A model generated the notes under the pieces. It ran no database searches, was not told where the DNA came from, and was given only the letters and a program-made list of their open reading frames with translations. The translations under genes were made by a program, and so were the position numbers. DNA of 64,000 bases from Nitrosomonas stercoris (GTDB lineage Bacteria > Pseudomonadota > Gammaproteobacteria > Burkholderiales > Nitrosomonadaceae): the NCBI GenBank assembly GCA_006742785.1, contig AP019755.1:1054001-1118000 (forward strand). The letters run 5' to 3'. How positions within the stretch are numbered: position 1 is the first letter of the stretch; each line of letters opens with the position of its first letter. This document shows, piece after piece, positions 7,484-16,118 of this stretch.

Positions 7484-8446
7484 TTATTTTTGCAGAAGCA
7501 TCTGACTTGGTGCAATTTTGTAAAAGCGCTCTCCGGGTTGCAGCGGCTGACCAGCCAAAAATTGTTCGGCAGTTAGTTTCTTGCCCCCTGCTTTTTGCAG
7601 CATGGTGATAGATATAGCATCTTGCCCACAAGCCACGATGATACTGTGATGATTGACTGCGATAATTTCTCCTGCCTGATACCCTTTTGTACAACTAACA
7701 ATGCTGGCTTGCCATAGTTTGATTATGTTGTCTTGCAAGTGGGTAAAGGCACCAGGATATGGATTAAAGGCGCGAATCATTCGATCAATATGTTTGGCGC
7801 TATTTGTCCAATCAATTTCAGCTTCAGCTTTCTTGATTTTTGCAGCATAGCAAGCCATCTCGTCATTTTGTGGGGTGGGTATTAATTTATTCTGAGCTAG
7901 TAACGTCATGGCTTCCACAATGCATTGACTTCCCAAATCAGCCAGTTTGTCGTGCAAAGTGGCAGTGGTATCGTGTGGTTCAATGGCTAGTGCGCGTTTC
8001 AACAACATTGCGCCAGTATCCAATCCTTGATCCATTTGCATGATGGTAATACCAGTTTCCGTATCCCCTGCTAGCAGCGCACGCTGAATCGGTGCTGCAC
8101 CACGCCAGCGTGGCAGTAGGGAAGCATGAATATTAATACAACCATGCTGTGGGATACTCAACACTGCTTCTGGCAGTATTAATCCATAAGCGGCAACAAT
8201 CATGACATCCGGTTGGAGTGCCGTCAGCTGTGCCTGTATATCTGGTGATGCTAATGTGGCGGGTTGCAGAAGTGTCAGGTTATGTTGCTGTGCCAGTAAT
8301 TTAACTGGACTGGCTTGTAGTCGCATGCCACGTCCGGCGGGCCGATCTGGCTGGGTGAGTATCAAACAGATATCAAGTTTTGTTTTTTGCAGCGCTGCTA
8401 AAGCATGTGCTGCAAAGATAGGTGTGCCTGCAAAAATAACTCTCAT
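7484..8446 (-). CDS. fmt: Methionyl-tRNA formyltransferase
   Basis: The protein has 320 residues, normal length. The N-terminal formyltransferase domain holds the folate-binding and catalytic block (NIHASLLPRWRGAAPIQRAL, with Asn and His, and later MDQGLDTGAML with the catalytic Asp). The C-terminal OB-like domain binds tRNA. It formylates Met-tRNA(fMet) for initiation. Deformylase Def is encoded upstream in the same direction, and an IS element now lies between them (64 bases apart if it is removed). The rsmB start follows after one base. Confidence 0.97.
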   Translation of the reverse strand: MRVIFAGTPIFAAHALAALQKTKLDICLILTQPDRPAGRGMRLQASPVKLLAQQHNLTLLQPATLASPDIQAQLTALQPDVMIVAAYGLILPEAVLSIPQHGCINIHASLLPRWRGAAPIQRALLAGDTETGITIMQMDQGLDTGAMLLKRALAIEPHDTTATLHDKLADLGSQCIVEAMTLLAQNKLIPTPQNDEMACYAAKIKKAEAEIDWTNSAKHIDRMIRAFNPYPGAFTHLQDNIIKLWQASIVSCTKGYQAGEIIAVNHHSIIVACGQDAISITMLQKAGGKKLTAEQFLAGQPLQPGERFYKIAPSQMLLQK

Positions 8447-8519
8447 GAATACCTGTGTTTGCTAGGTGAATATGAATTAACTAATGTGTACACCACAGGC
8501 GAAGCTAGTTAGAGCCTGT

Positions 8520-9053
8520 TTACGATCTTCTGAGTAATAGTGCCAAGAAAGCCAAATGAATGAGCTGCAAGCTGGTATCAAGTTTACGTTCGCAGTTTTT
8601 CCATAATCTTCGGCACTTTTCCAGCCAGGCGAAACTACGTTCCACTATCCAGCGCCTGGGCATAACCTTGAAGGTATGCAGTTTGCTGCGTTTGGCGATC
8701 TGCACGGTGACAGGTTTGCCCAGAATTTCTTGCACACTTTCGGCAAATGGTGCTCCAGTATAGCCACCGTCACACAGCAAACCTTGCACTTGTCCCAAAC
8801 TCGATCTGCAACGCTTCAAGGCCTGCAATGCACCGTTACGGTCAGTCACTTCCGCTGTCGTCACTGCAATGGCGTGCGGCAACCCCAAGGTATCAACAGC
8901 GATATGGCGCTTGATGCCCGACACCTTCTTGCCGGCGTCATAGCCTTTCTGGTCAGCCGTGTCTGTATTCTTCACGCTTTGCGCGTCCACAATCAAGAAC
9001 GTGCTGCAAGCGTTGCGCCCCAGTTTCTCTCGGGCCGCGCCAACCTGATTTTT
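8520..9053 (-). CDS. IS5-family transposase OrfB, DDE catalytic part (copy 2)
   Basis: The frame opens immediately after a TAA (9056-9054) at the A7 run. Conserved acidic residues are seen in IVDAQSVKNTD, LLCDGGYTGAPF and IVERSFAWLEKCRRL. No internal stop or deletion, so it is potentially active if frameshifting works. Confidence 0.85.
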   Translation of the reverse strand, partial: KNQVGAAREKLGRNACSTFLIVDAQSVKNTDTADQKGYDAGKKVSGIKRHIAVDTLGLPHAIAVTTAEVTDRNGALQALKRCRSSLGQVQGLLCDGGYTGAPFAESVQEILGKPVTVQIAKRSKLHTFKVMPRRWIVERSFAWLEKCRRLWKNCERKLDTSLQLIHLAFLALLLRRS

Positions 9054-9318
9054 TTAATGCCTGCTCCAGCACGCTCACGCCGTGCTGGTCAGGCTCATTC
9101 CATTTGCGCCAATAGGCATATACACTCTGCCATTTGGGAAACTCTCCGGGCAAAAATCTCCACTGGCAACCAGTACGCAGCAGATACAGCACAGCACAAA
9201 ATACTTCATACAAATCTATTGTCGTGGGTTTGGTGCTGCGCCTCACGCTACGCAATAGCGGCTCTATCTCGGCAAACTTCTCTTTGCTAATATCACTGGC
9301 ATATTTTGTTCTCTTCAT
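8953..9318 (-). CDS. IS5-family transposase OrfA (copy 2)
   Basis: Start ATG 9316-9318 (MKRTKYASDISKEKFAEIEPLL). Same DUF4096-type domain as copy 1, with many substitutions. Here the slippage run is A7 (minus strand, 9055-9049), one A shorter than in copies 1 and 3. The following bases compensate so the phase relation to OrfB is the same. Confidence 0.85.
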   Translation of the reverse strand: MKRTKYASDISKEKFAEIEPLLRSVRRSTKPTTIDLYEVFCAVLYLLRTGCQWRFLPGEFPKWQSVYAYWRKWNEPDQHGVSVLEQALKKSGWRGPRETGAQRLQHVLDCGRAKREEYRHG

Positions 9319-9360
9319 CCACGTATCGTAAGGAATAATGATGAGATCGTAAACGGGCTC

Positions 9361-9873
9361 TTAGGCAATTTGTTGGTGTTTACGTGCTTGCTTTTTTAGT
9401 TTGGTCAAAATGCGGGATTGCTTGAAAGGCGAGAGATATTCAACAAATACCTTGCCAACGAGGTGATCCATTTCGTGTTGGATACATACCGCCAACAATC
9501 CAGCCGCATCCATTTCAAATGTTTTTCCGTCAATATCAATTGCCCGTACAGTAATCTGTTCTGCGCGAGTAACTTTGTCGAAAATACCTGGTACAGAAAG
9601 ACAGCCTTCCTGCAATTCCGATTGTCCTGAGCTGGCCGTAATTTCCGGGTTAATCAGAGTTAGGAGTTTATTACGTGTTTCAGAAGTATCAATTACGATG
9701 ACACGCTGATGGACATCAACTTGAGTGGCGGCCAGACCAATTCCTTCCGCATCATACATGGTTTCGGCCATATCATTGACCAGCGTGCGTATTTCCTGTG
9801 TCACTGCCGGAACAGCAGCTGCGATTTTGTGCAATCGTTCGTCAGGATAGCGAAGTATATTCAGAATTGCCAT
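9361..9873 (-). CDS. def: Peptide deformylase
   Basis: The protein has 170 residues, starting at ATG 9871-9873 ([14 protein letters not shown]). The 17 extra residues of the longer frame do not match the family. All three metal-site motifs are present: [16 protein letters not shown] (Cys ligand) and QHEMDHLVG (two His ligands and catalytic Glu). It removes N-formyl groups from nascent proteins. It would naturally precede fmt, but IS copy 2 starts right after its stop codon. It diverges from the LysM gene at 10052. Confidence 0.96.
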   Translation of the reverse strand: MAILNILRYPDERLHKIAAAVPAVTQEIRTLVNDMAETMYDAEGIGLAATQVDVHQRVIVIDTSETRNKLLTLINPEITASSGQSELQEGCLSVPGIFDKVTRAEQITVRAIDIDGKTFEMDAAGLLAVCIQHEMDHLVGKVFVEYLSPFKQSRILTKLKKQARKHQQIA

Positions 9874-10051
9874 AACAAATTTGTGTAATTCGAGTTCTGG
9901 AATTTTAAAGAATGATTCTATCATTATGCATCAAGCAGCTTTTTGGTTGGCTGACTGCCTATCCAGGCGGATCATTTTGCAACCCGCTTAGAATTTAGAA
10001 GTAAGTTATTACTTTATTCTTGCGGGCACTCTGATGGAGATAAGAGTCCTT

Positions 10052-11080
10052 ATGCGAACTTTTATGATTATATCTGTGATTTTGTTTGTTGGCCTGTTTT
10101 CGAGCTCATCTTTTGCTGCTGCGAATACAGTTCAGTTACGAGGAGATGCGCCTGCACGCTATCAAATTGTACCAGGTGACACACTATGGGGAATTGCTTC
10201 CCGTTTCCTTAAAGAACCGTGGCGTTGGCCTGAAATCTGGCAAATGAATCGTGGACAGATCAAAAATCCTCACCGGATTTATCCGGGCGATGTGGTGATT
10301 GTAGAAAATACACGCTATGGCAAACGTTTGAGAATCGCAAATGAAAAAGGTACTGTGCGACTTTCCCCTCAGATTCGTGTCGAGGAATCAGCATTACGTG
10401 CAATTCCTACAATTGCTGCCGAACGGATCAAACCTTTTTTGGATCAACCGCTGGTAATTGAGCGAGATAGACTGGAGGGAGCACCAGTTGTGCTCGGCGC
10501 CAGTGATGATCGAGTTATTCTGAGCACAGGCGATAAAATCTATATACGTGATTTACCCACTAATCAAGGGCTGATGTGGCAAGTATTTCGCCATGGTAAA
10601 GCATTAATTGATCCTGATAGTAGCCAAGTGTTGGGCTATGAGGCGATTTACCTGGGGGCCGTAGAAGTCACTGATTTTGCAGATATCAGTACTGCAAAAA
10701 TTACCCGCTCGGTTCAGGAAATTTTAAAGGGTGATCGTCTGATTCCGCTTTTAGCTGAAAATATCGATAATTATTTGCCGCATGCACCCGATTTTCCCGT
10801 AAATGGCCGCATTATTTCGGTCTATGGCGGCGTTAATGAAATTGGTGAAAATATGATTGTTGCACTCAATTTAGGAAGCAGCAAAGGAATGGAACCAGGA
10901 CATGTATTAGCGATTTACCACGAAAATAATATTCGTTCCCCTGAAGGGAGACAAATTAGCTTGCCTGACGAGCGAGTAGGCCTGGCAATGGTTTTTCGTG
11001 TGTTTGATCAGGTTTCTTATGCTCTGATTATGCGCAGCACACAAGTGATCAAAGTTACTGATGCCGTGAAGACGCCCTGA
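10052..11080 (+). CDS. LysM-domain exported protein
   Basis: The protein has 342 residues. ATG 10052 (MRTFMIISVILFVGLFSSSSFAA) gives a signal peptide and has AAGAG 5 bases upstream. ATG 10034 is also possible. A single LysM domain follows (YQIVPGDTLWGIASRFL ... WPEIWQMN ... NPHRIYPGDVVIV), expected to bind peptidoglycan. The long C-terminal part is typical of the betaproteobacterial LysM proteins encoded opposite def and just ahead of dprA. Specific role unknown; probably periplasmic cell-wall association. Confidence 0.85.
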   Translation: MRTFMIISVILFVGLFSSSSFAAANTVQLRGDAPARYQIVPGDTLWGIASRFLKEPWRWPEIWQMNRGQIKNPHRIYPGDVVIVENTRYGKRLRIANEKGTVRLSPQIRVEESALRAIPTIAAERIKPFLDQPLVIERDRLEGAPVVLGASDDRVILSTGDKIYIRDLPTNQGLMWQVFRHGKALIDPDSSQVLGYEAIYLGAVEVTDFADISTAKITRSVQEILKGDRLIPLLAENIDNYLPHAPDFPVNGRIISVYGGVNEIGENMIVALNLGSSKGMEPGHVLAIYHENNIRSPEGRQISLPDERVGLAMVFRVFDQVSYALIMRSTQVIKVTDAVKTP

Positions 11081-11156
11081 CAAGACTATACAAAGTTACT
11101 ATACTCGCCCCGTATCAATAGGTTGTTGTGATTGTTATTGGGGGTAGTGCTTTTTT

Positions 11157-12278
11157 ATGCAGATTGACTGGGATGTTGAATCTTGGCTACGTCTTGGATT
11201 GACGGAAGGAGTTGGCGGGAGCGCGTTACGTCGTTTGCTAATTACCTTTGGTGATCCGGCTGAGGTACTGGCAGCCAATCAGCAGGCGCTTGAAGGAGTT
11301 GTCAAGAAAACGGTTGCTGCCAATATTTTACAACGCAGAATAGATACAGATAAATTTGCGCAAACAATCGATTGGCTAAAAGATCCCCTCAATTCTTTAA
11401 TTACGTTTGCAGATACGGATTATCCAGAGTTTCTGCTAAATATTGCTGACCCCCCCCCAATTCTTTATTGCAAAGGAAGACGAGAGTTTTTAACGCGCCC
11501 GGCATTGGCAATAGTGGGCAGTCGGAATGCGACACCACAAGGAATGGCAAATGCTGATGCGTTTGCTGAAGCGGCCAGTAATGCTGGGTTTTGTGTAGTA
11601 AGTGGTTTGGCGCAAGGCATTGATGCAGCAGCGCATCAAGGCGGATTGCGTGGCGCGGCTTCCAGCATAGCGGTAGTGGGTACTGGGCTTGATCTGGTTT
11701 ATCCTTCCAGAAATCGTGAATTGGCACATCAATTGGCCAATGAAGGTGCGCTCATCTCAGAATTTCCTTTGGGAGTACCAGCGATGCGTAATAATTTTCC
11801 ACGCAGAAACCGGATTATTAGCGGAATGTGCCATGCTTGTCTGGTGGTGGAAGCTACGCTGTACAGCGGTTCATTGATTACCGCTAGGTTAGCCTTGGAG
11901 CAAGGGCGGGATGTGATGGCAATTCCTGGTTCTATTCATTCTCCGCTGTCAAAGGGGTGTCATGCGCTAATTAAACAGGGAGCCAAATTAGTTGAAAGTA
12001 TCCAGGATATTTTAGATGAGCTCAATCATTTACCCCCACAAGTGAATGTATCCACCTCTGCTGTGTCAGAGGCTATGCGTGACAATATCAATACGGATGA
12101 TAGTGCGGCGGATGATAACAAGCTGCTGACATGCTTTGATTATGATGCAATTGATATTGATACGCTTTGTATACGTAGCGGCTTGACGGTTGAGGTGGTA
12201 TCCGCCATGCTGTTGGCCTTGGAATTGGAGGGGAAAATTGGCAGCCTTCCAGGAGGGCGATATCAGCGTATTCGTTGA
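11157..12278 (+). CDS. dprA: DNA-processing protein DprA
   Basis: The protein has 373 residues. A SAM-like N-terminal region is followed by the Rossmann-fold DprA core (ALAIVGSRNATPQG, SGLAQGIDAAAHQGGL, GTGLDLVYPSRN, FPRRNRIISG, SLITARLALEQGRDVMAIPGS) and a C-terminal winged-helix-like domain. It loads RecA on incoming single strands during transformation. A run of eight C (11451-11458) encodes part of DPPP and would shift the frame if its length changed. Followed by smg. Confidence 0.95.
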   Translation: MQIDWDVESWLRLGLTEGVGGSALRRLLITFGDPAEVLAANQQALEGVVKKTVAANILQRRIDTDKFAQTIDWLKDPLNSLITFADTDYPEFLLNIADPPPILYCKGRREFLTRPALAIVGSRNATPQGMANADAFAEAASNAGFCVVSGLAQGIDAAAHQGGLRGAASSIAVVGTGLDLVYPSRNRELAHQLANEGALISEFPLGVPAMRNNFPRRNRIISGMCHACLVVEATLYSGSLITARLALEQGRDVMAIPGSIHSPLSKGCHALIKQGAKLVESIQDILDELNHLPPQVNVSTSAVSEAMRDNINTDDSAADDNKLLTCFDYDAIDIDTLCIRSGLTVEVVSAMLLALELEGKIGSLPGGRYQRIR

Positions 12279-12449
12279 TTGATTTATGTACTGAGCACTT
12301 GTTGAAATTCAAAATGCTCATGTGTTTCAAGTATGCGCTTTTTTCTAATGTTACTTGATGCTGCCCCCTTTGATTGATGCCCCTTGAATAGATTCTGAAT
12401 ATTGGTTGAGAAACAACTTCGATAACGCTAATTATAAAAAGGAAGTTTT

Positions 12450-12827
12450 ATGGCTCGTTTTGGGGATGAAGAAATAACGCTGACACTAGATTGGTTGTCT
12501 GGATTTTATCCACATGACACGGAAGATGATTTAGCCGAGCTGGCCGAAAGCAATTCAATGCGTTATTTTACAGAAGAAGAAATGGAGGTGATTGACACAG
12601 AAGGACGTGGATTCATCTTTTTTCTAGAACAAGCTGGGGTGATCAATCCCGCACAGCGTGAGTTGCTGATCGAGCGCATTATTCGTATGGATGGTGAAGT
12701 AACCAGTGTCGAAAAAATAAAGCTGGTGGTGTTGCTTGATTTTTGGATTCAGAAACATCTGGCCGATGATACGAGTAGCACGGTTGACAAGTTATTTATC
12801 GTGGGTGATTTCCGTCAACAACACTAA
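12450..12827 (+). CDS. smg: Smg (DUF494) family protein, short N-terminus
   Basis: The protein has 125 residues. The conserved body is present (EEITLTLDWLSGF, RYFTEEEMEVIDTEGRGFIFFLEQAGVI, RELLIERIIRM, KLVVLLDFWIQ). Family members normally have about 30 more residues at the start, beginning like MFxVLxYLFExY. Here the frame is closed upstream by TAA, and ATG 12450 has a good Shine-Dalgarno (AAGGAAG) 4 bases away. Bases 12411-12450 in another frame read NNFDNANYKKEVLW, which resembles the missing part, so a frameshift or small rearrangement may have trimmed the protein. Function of the family is unknown; the neighbours dprA and topB match the usual order. Confidence 0.8.
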   Translation: MARFGDEEITLTLDWLSGFYPHDTEDDLAELAESNSMRYFTEEEMEVIDTEGRGFIFFLEQAGVINPAQRELLIERIIRMDGEVTSVEKIKLVVLLDFWIQKHLADDTSSTVDKLFIVGDFRQQH

Positions 12828-12959
12828 TTGATAAATACTGATATTAGGTAATATTTCTTTGTTAATTTATTTTTAACAGATAGCTGTAAAGTAAAATTGT
12901 CAAACTGATTGACATAGCCGTGTACCGGTTATCTGTTGTTGTTAGCTTTAAAGTGTTTT

Positions 12960-15461
12960 ATGAGTAAAAAACTGATCATTGCCGAGAAACCTTCCGTTGC
13001 AAATGACATCGCGCGTGCCTTGGGTGGTTTTACTAAACAAGGCGATTATTTTGAAAGTGATGAATATGTTTTGTCTTCTGCAATCGGGCATTTGCTGGAG
13101 TTAATCGTTCCGGAAGAATTTCAAGTGAAACGAGGGAAGTGGAGCTTCGATCATTTGCCTGTTATTCCTCCGCGCTTTGATCTTGCTCCCATCAAGAAAA
13201 CGGAAGATCGTCTCAAGCTATTAAGCAAATTAATCAAGCGTAAAGATGTTGATACATTAATCAATGCCTGTGATGCGGGTCGTGAAGGTGAACTGATCTT
13301 TCGCTATATTGTGCGCCATACCAAAAGTAAAAAAGCCATCAAGCGTTTGTGGCTGCAATCCATGACACCAACAGCGATACGTGATGCATTTACTAATTTG
13401 CTGGAAGACAATGAGATGCAACCTCTGGCGGATGCGGCGGTAAGCCGTTCTGAGGCAGATTGGCTGGTGGGCATTAATGGTACGCGTGTCATGACGGCAT
13501 TTAATTCGCAGGAGGGTGGTTTTCATAAAACAACTGTAGGCCGTGTACAAACTCCAACCCTTGCCATACTGGTTGAAAGAGAAGAGGCGATCAAGAAATT
13601 TGTTGCCAAGGATTACTGGGAAGTTCATGCTGTTTTTCAGGCCGAAAATGGTGTGTATAAGGGTAAGTGGTTTGATGAGAAATTCACCAAACACAAAGAT
13701 AAGCTGGAAGAAAGAGCTGATCGGATTTGGGATCACGCCAAAGCAGAAGCGATTCAAAGTAAATGTGATGGGAAAACTGGTATCGTTTCTGAGGAAAGCA
13801 AGCCGGCGAAAGAAAATTGCCCTTTACTCTATGATTTAACCAGTTTGCAACGCGATGCGAATAGTCGTTTTGGTTTTTCTGCTAAAACCACACTAAGTCT
13901 TGCACAAGCTTTGTATGAAAAACACAAAGTGCTCACCTATCCTCGTACTGATGCACGTGCGTTGCCTGAAGATTATTTGGAAACAGTAAAAGATATTCTG
14001 CAAACAATGCAGACATCGCATTATGGACAATTTGCAAGCCATATCTTGCAATCTGGTTGGGTAAAACCAAATAAGCGAATTTTTAATAACACGAAAATTT
14101 CTGATCACTTTGCGATTATACCGACAGCACTGGCACCCAAAAAGCTAAGTGAAGCAGAAGAAAAACTCTATGATCTGGTTACCAAACGTTTCCTGGCTAT
14201 CTTTTACCCAGCTGCTGAATTTTTGATTACCACTCGCATTACCAGAGTGGTGGATGAGCCGTTTAAAACAGAAGGTAAGGTTTTGGTGCACGCTGGTTGG
14301 CAGGCTGTGTATGGCAAAGTGGCTTCTGTTCAGAATCAGGATGAAGCCGTGTTAGTAGCCGTGACGCCAGATGAAACTGTTTTAGCTCAAGAAGTAAACG
14401 CGGTTGCCAATCAGACGCGTCCGCCTGCGCGGTATAACGAATCTACATTGCTGTCTGCAATGGAAGGTGCTGGAAAATTGGTGGAGGATGAGGAGTTGCG
14501 CGCGGCAATGGGTGCGAAAGGTTTGGGAACACCTGCGACGCGTGCCGCTATCATCGAGGGTTTAATCCATGAAAATTATGTTGAACGCTTGGGAAAAGAT
14601 CTGCAACCCACTGCCAAAGCTTTTTCACTGGTGACTTTGTTGCGAGGAATTCAGGTGCCTGAACTGATTTCTCCGAAATTGACCGGAGATTGGGAGTTCA
14701 AGCTACATCAAATTGAGCAGGGACAACTTGCGCGCAATGTGTTTATGGAAAAAATTGCGACCATGACACAGCATATTGTTGAGCAAGCTAAAAATCATCG
14801 TGGCAAAACAATCAGTGGCGATTTTGCGACACTGCAAGTTCCTTGTCCCAAATGTGGCAATGTTGTCAAAGAGACGTATAAGAAATTCCAGTGTCAGCAA
14901 TGTGATTTTGCTCTATGGAAAATTTTGGCAGGGCGTCAATTTGAAGTCCATGAAATGGAGACGCTTATCTCAACGCGAGAAATTGGGCCTTTATCCGGTT
15001 TTCGTAGTCGAATGGGACGCCCGTTTAATGCATTGATCAGATTAACTGATGATTACGAGATGAAGTTTGACTTTGGTAATGACCTCTCCGAAGCCGAGGA
15101 GGCTGTTGATTTTTCGGGGCAACAAGCGCTTGGAAAATGTCCGCAATGTGGTCATTCTGTGTATGAGCACAAATTATTTTATGTGTGCGAAAAATCAGTT
15201 GGTCCTACCCCTTCTTGTCAATTTAAGACAGGAAAAATTATTTTGAATCGCTCTATTGAAGTAGAGCAAATTGGCAAATTGCTTCAATCAGGTAAGACTG
15301 ATTTATTAAAAGGCTTTATTTCAAAGAAGGGGCGCCCTTTTTCTGCTTATTTGGTTGTAGGACCAGAAGGAAAAGTCGGATTTGAATTTGAGCCAAGGAA
15401 AACTAAGACCAAGACCAAACGTACTGACACTGTTTCGGAAACCGGTAAAGCTGCTTCTTGA
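12960..15461 (+). CDS. topB: DNA topoisomerase III
   Basis: The protein has 833 residues from ATG 12960 (MSKKLIIAEKPSVANDIARAL). A Toprim domain (acidic CDAGREGELIFRY) precedes the type IA core with the active-site Tyr in VLTYPRTDARALP, and GLGTPATRAAIIEGL. Two C-terminal zinc modules follow: CPKCGN...CQQC (~residues 633-660) and CPQCGH...C...C (~730-760). It relaxes or decatenates DNA by single-strand passage. The EKPSVA start and TopIII-type motifs favour topB over topA. It is last in the lysM-dprA-smg-topB group. Confidence 0.92.
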   Translation: MSKKLIIAEKPSVANDIARALGGFTKQGDYFESDEYVLSSAIGHLLELIVPEEFQVKRGKWSFDHLPVIPPRFDLAPIKKTEDRLKLLSKLIKRKDVDTLINACDAGREGELIFRYIVRHTKSKKAIKRLWLQSMTPTAIRDAFTNLLEDNEMQPLADAAVSRSEADWLVGINGTRVMTAFNSQEGGFHKTTVGRVQTPTLAILVEREEAIKKFVAKDYWEVHAVFQAENGVYKGKWFDEKFTKHKDKLEERADRIWDHAKAEAIQSKCDGKTGIVSEESKPAKENCPLLYDLTSLQRDANSRFGFSAKTTLSLAQALYEKHKVLTYPRTDARALPEDYLETVKDILQTMQTSHYGQFASHILQSGWVKPNKRIFNNTKISDHFAIIPTALAPKKLSEAEEKLYDLVTKRFLAIFYPAAEFLITTRITRVVDEPFKTEGKVLVHAGWQAVYGKVASVQNQDEAVLVAVTPDETVLAQEVNAVANQTRPPARYNESTLLSAMEGAGKLVEDEELRAAMGAKGLGTPATRAAIIEGLIHENYVERLGKDLQPTAKAFSLVTLLRGIQVPELISPKLTGDWEFKLHQIEQGQLARNVFMEKIATMTQHIVEQAKNHRGKTISGDFATLQVPCPKCGNVVKETYKKFQCQQCDFALWKILAGRQFEVHEMETLISTREIGPLSGFRSRMGRPFNALIRLTDDYEMKFDFGNDLSEAEEAVDFSGQQALGKCPQCGHSVYEHKLFYVCEKSVGPTPSCQFKTGKIILNRSIEVEQIGKLLQSGKTDLLKGFISKKGRPFSAYLVVGPEGKVGFEFEPRKTKTKTKRTDTVSETGKAAS

Positions 15462-15508
15462 GATCGATCGGCGTGGGATCGCTTGTTTTCCGAAACAGAT
15501 GAGTGATT

Positions 15509-15769
15509 TTAAGTATCCATAAACGTCACAATAACGTATTTAGCAATAGCTGAAACAGCAGTGATCAAAACGGAGAGGCTGGCTATCAAGGCAGCTCCCT
15601 CGACGACGAAAAAAGACAGCGCATGCCCCATGCTTTTATATTCCATTTCCCCTGCTTCGTTGCGATGTCTATCTTTGCGAGTTTTGATCCAGTAAAGAAT
15701 TATAAAAGAAATGGGAAGTGCGATTAATCCATAGAGTAAAGTGGCAATTGGTGCGGTTTCTTCCATCAT
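15509..15769 (-). CDS. Small hypothetical membrane protein
   Basis: The protein has 86 residues (85 if the second ATG is used). There are two hydrophobic segments: ~8-28 (IATLLYGLIALPISFIILYW) and ~52-80 (FFVVEGAALIASLSVLITAV). A charged cytoplasmic-looking loop, KTRKDRHRNEAGEMEYK, lies between them. I do not recognise the family. Convergent with topB and isolated, with only a weak GAG upstream of the start. Confidence 0.55.
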   Translation of the reverse strand: MMEETAPIATLLYGLIALPISFIILYWIKTRKDRHRNEAGEMEYKSMGHALSFFVVEGAALIASLSVLITAVSAIAKYVIVTFMDT

Positions 15770-16118
15770 AACTAGTCTCGTTGTTAGATATAAATAAAAT
15801 TCTTGTTAGGAAAGTGCTGTATTGTATGTGATCCCGACTGACTTGAGTAGAACCAGTGATGCCGAGGTTCCATAGACAGCAGCAGATAAGAGAGATTCAT
15901 GTCTAAACTTATTTAGCTTGCGGCAACACAGTAATTATATAACGCAGCTTTAATGAGTGAAGCAAAAATCTAGTAAAATTACTTACCAATAATTTTTGCT
16001 TTATATGTGCTGCTTTGCAATTTATCAATGAATGACTAACTAACAGTTGTTTGTAGCAGGGTGAATAAAAAATCGATTATATTTCTTTTGAGTGGCTTTT
16101 TATGAGCGGCACTAATCC
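15770..16118. other. Intergenic region upstream of aroA with a hairpin
   Basis: There is no reading frame of note in these 349 bp. The main structure is a perfect 10-bp inverted repeat, AAGCAAAAAT (15960-15969) and ATTTTTGCTT (15992-16001), with a 22-base loop. It is AT-rich and could be a transcription-factor site or a weak terminator. No strong sigma-70 promoter for aroA stands out. Confidence 0.4.

Larger units (their letters stand above)
8512..9360 (-). mobile_element. IS5-family insertion sequence, copy 2 (lineage B)
   Basis: An 849-bp element with inverted repeats GAGCCTGTTTACGATCTTCT (left) and GAGCCCGTTTACGATCTCAT (right, minus strand), flanked by TTA duplications (8509-8511, 9361-9363). 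It is related to copies 1 and 3 but clearly diverged in both proteins and ends. The right-hand TTA is also the stop codon of def read on the minus strand. Insertion duplicated it, so def ends exactly where the element begins. Confidence 0.95.

Noticed and set aside
12898-12914. TGTCAA-N5-TTGACA palindrome before topB
   Set aside because: It could be an operator or a -35, but no matching -10 is seen and short AT-rich palindromes arise by chance.
12936-15461. Topoisomerase I (topA) assignment
   Set aside because: The EKPSVA start, overall motif set and operon position fit topoisomerase III; two small C-terminal zinc modules occur in betaproteobacterial TopIII too.
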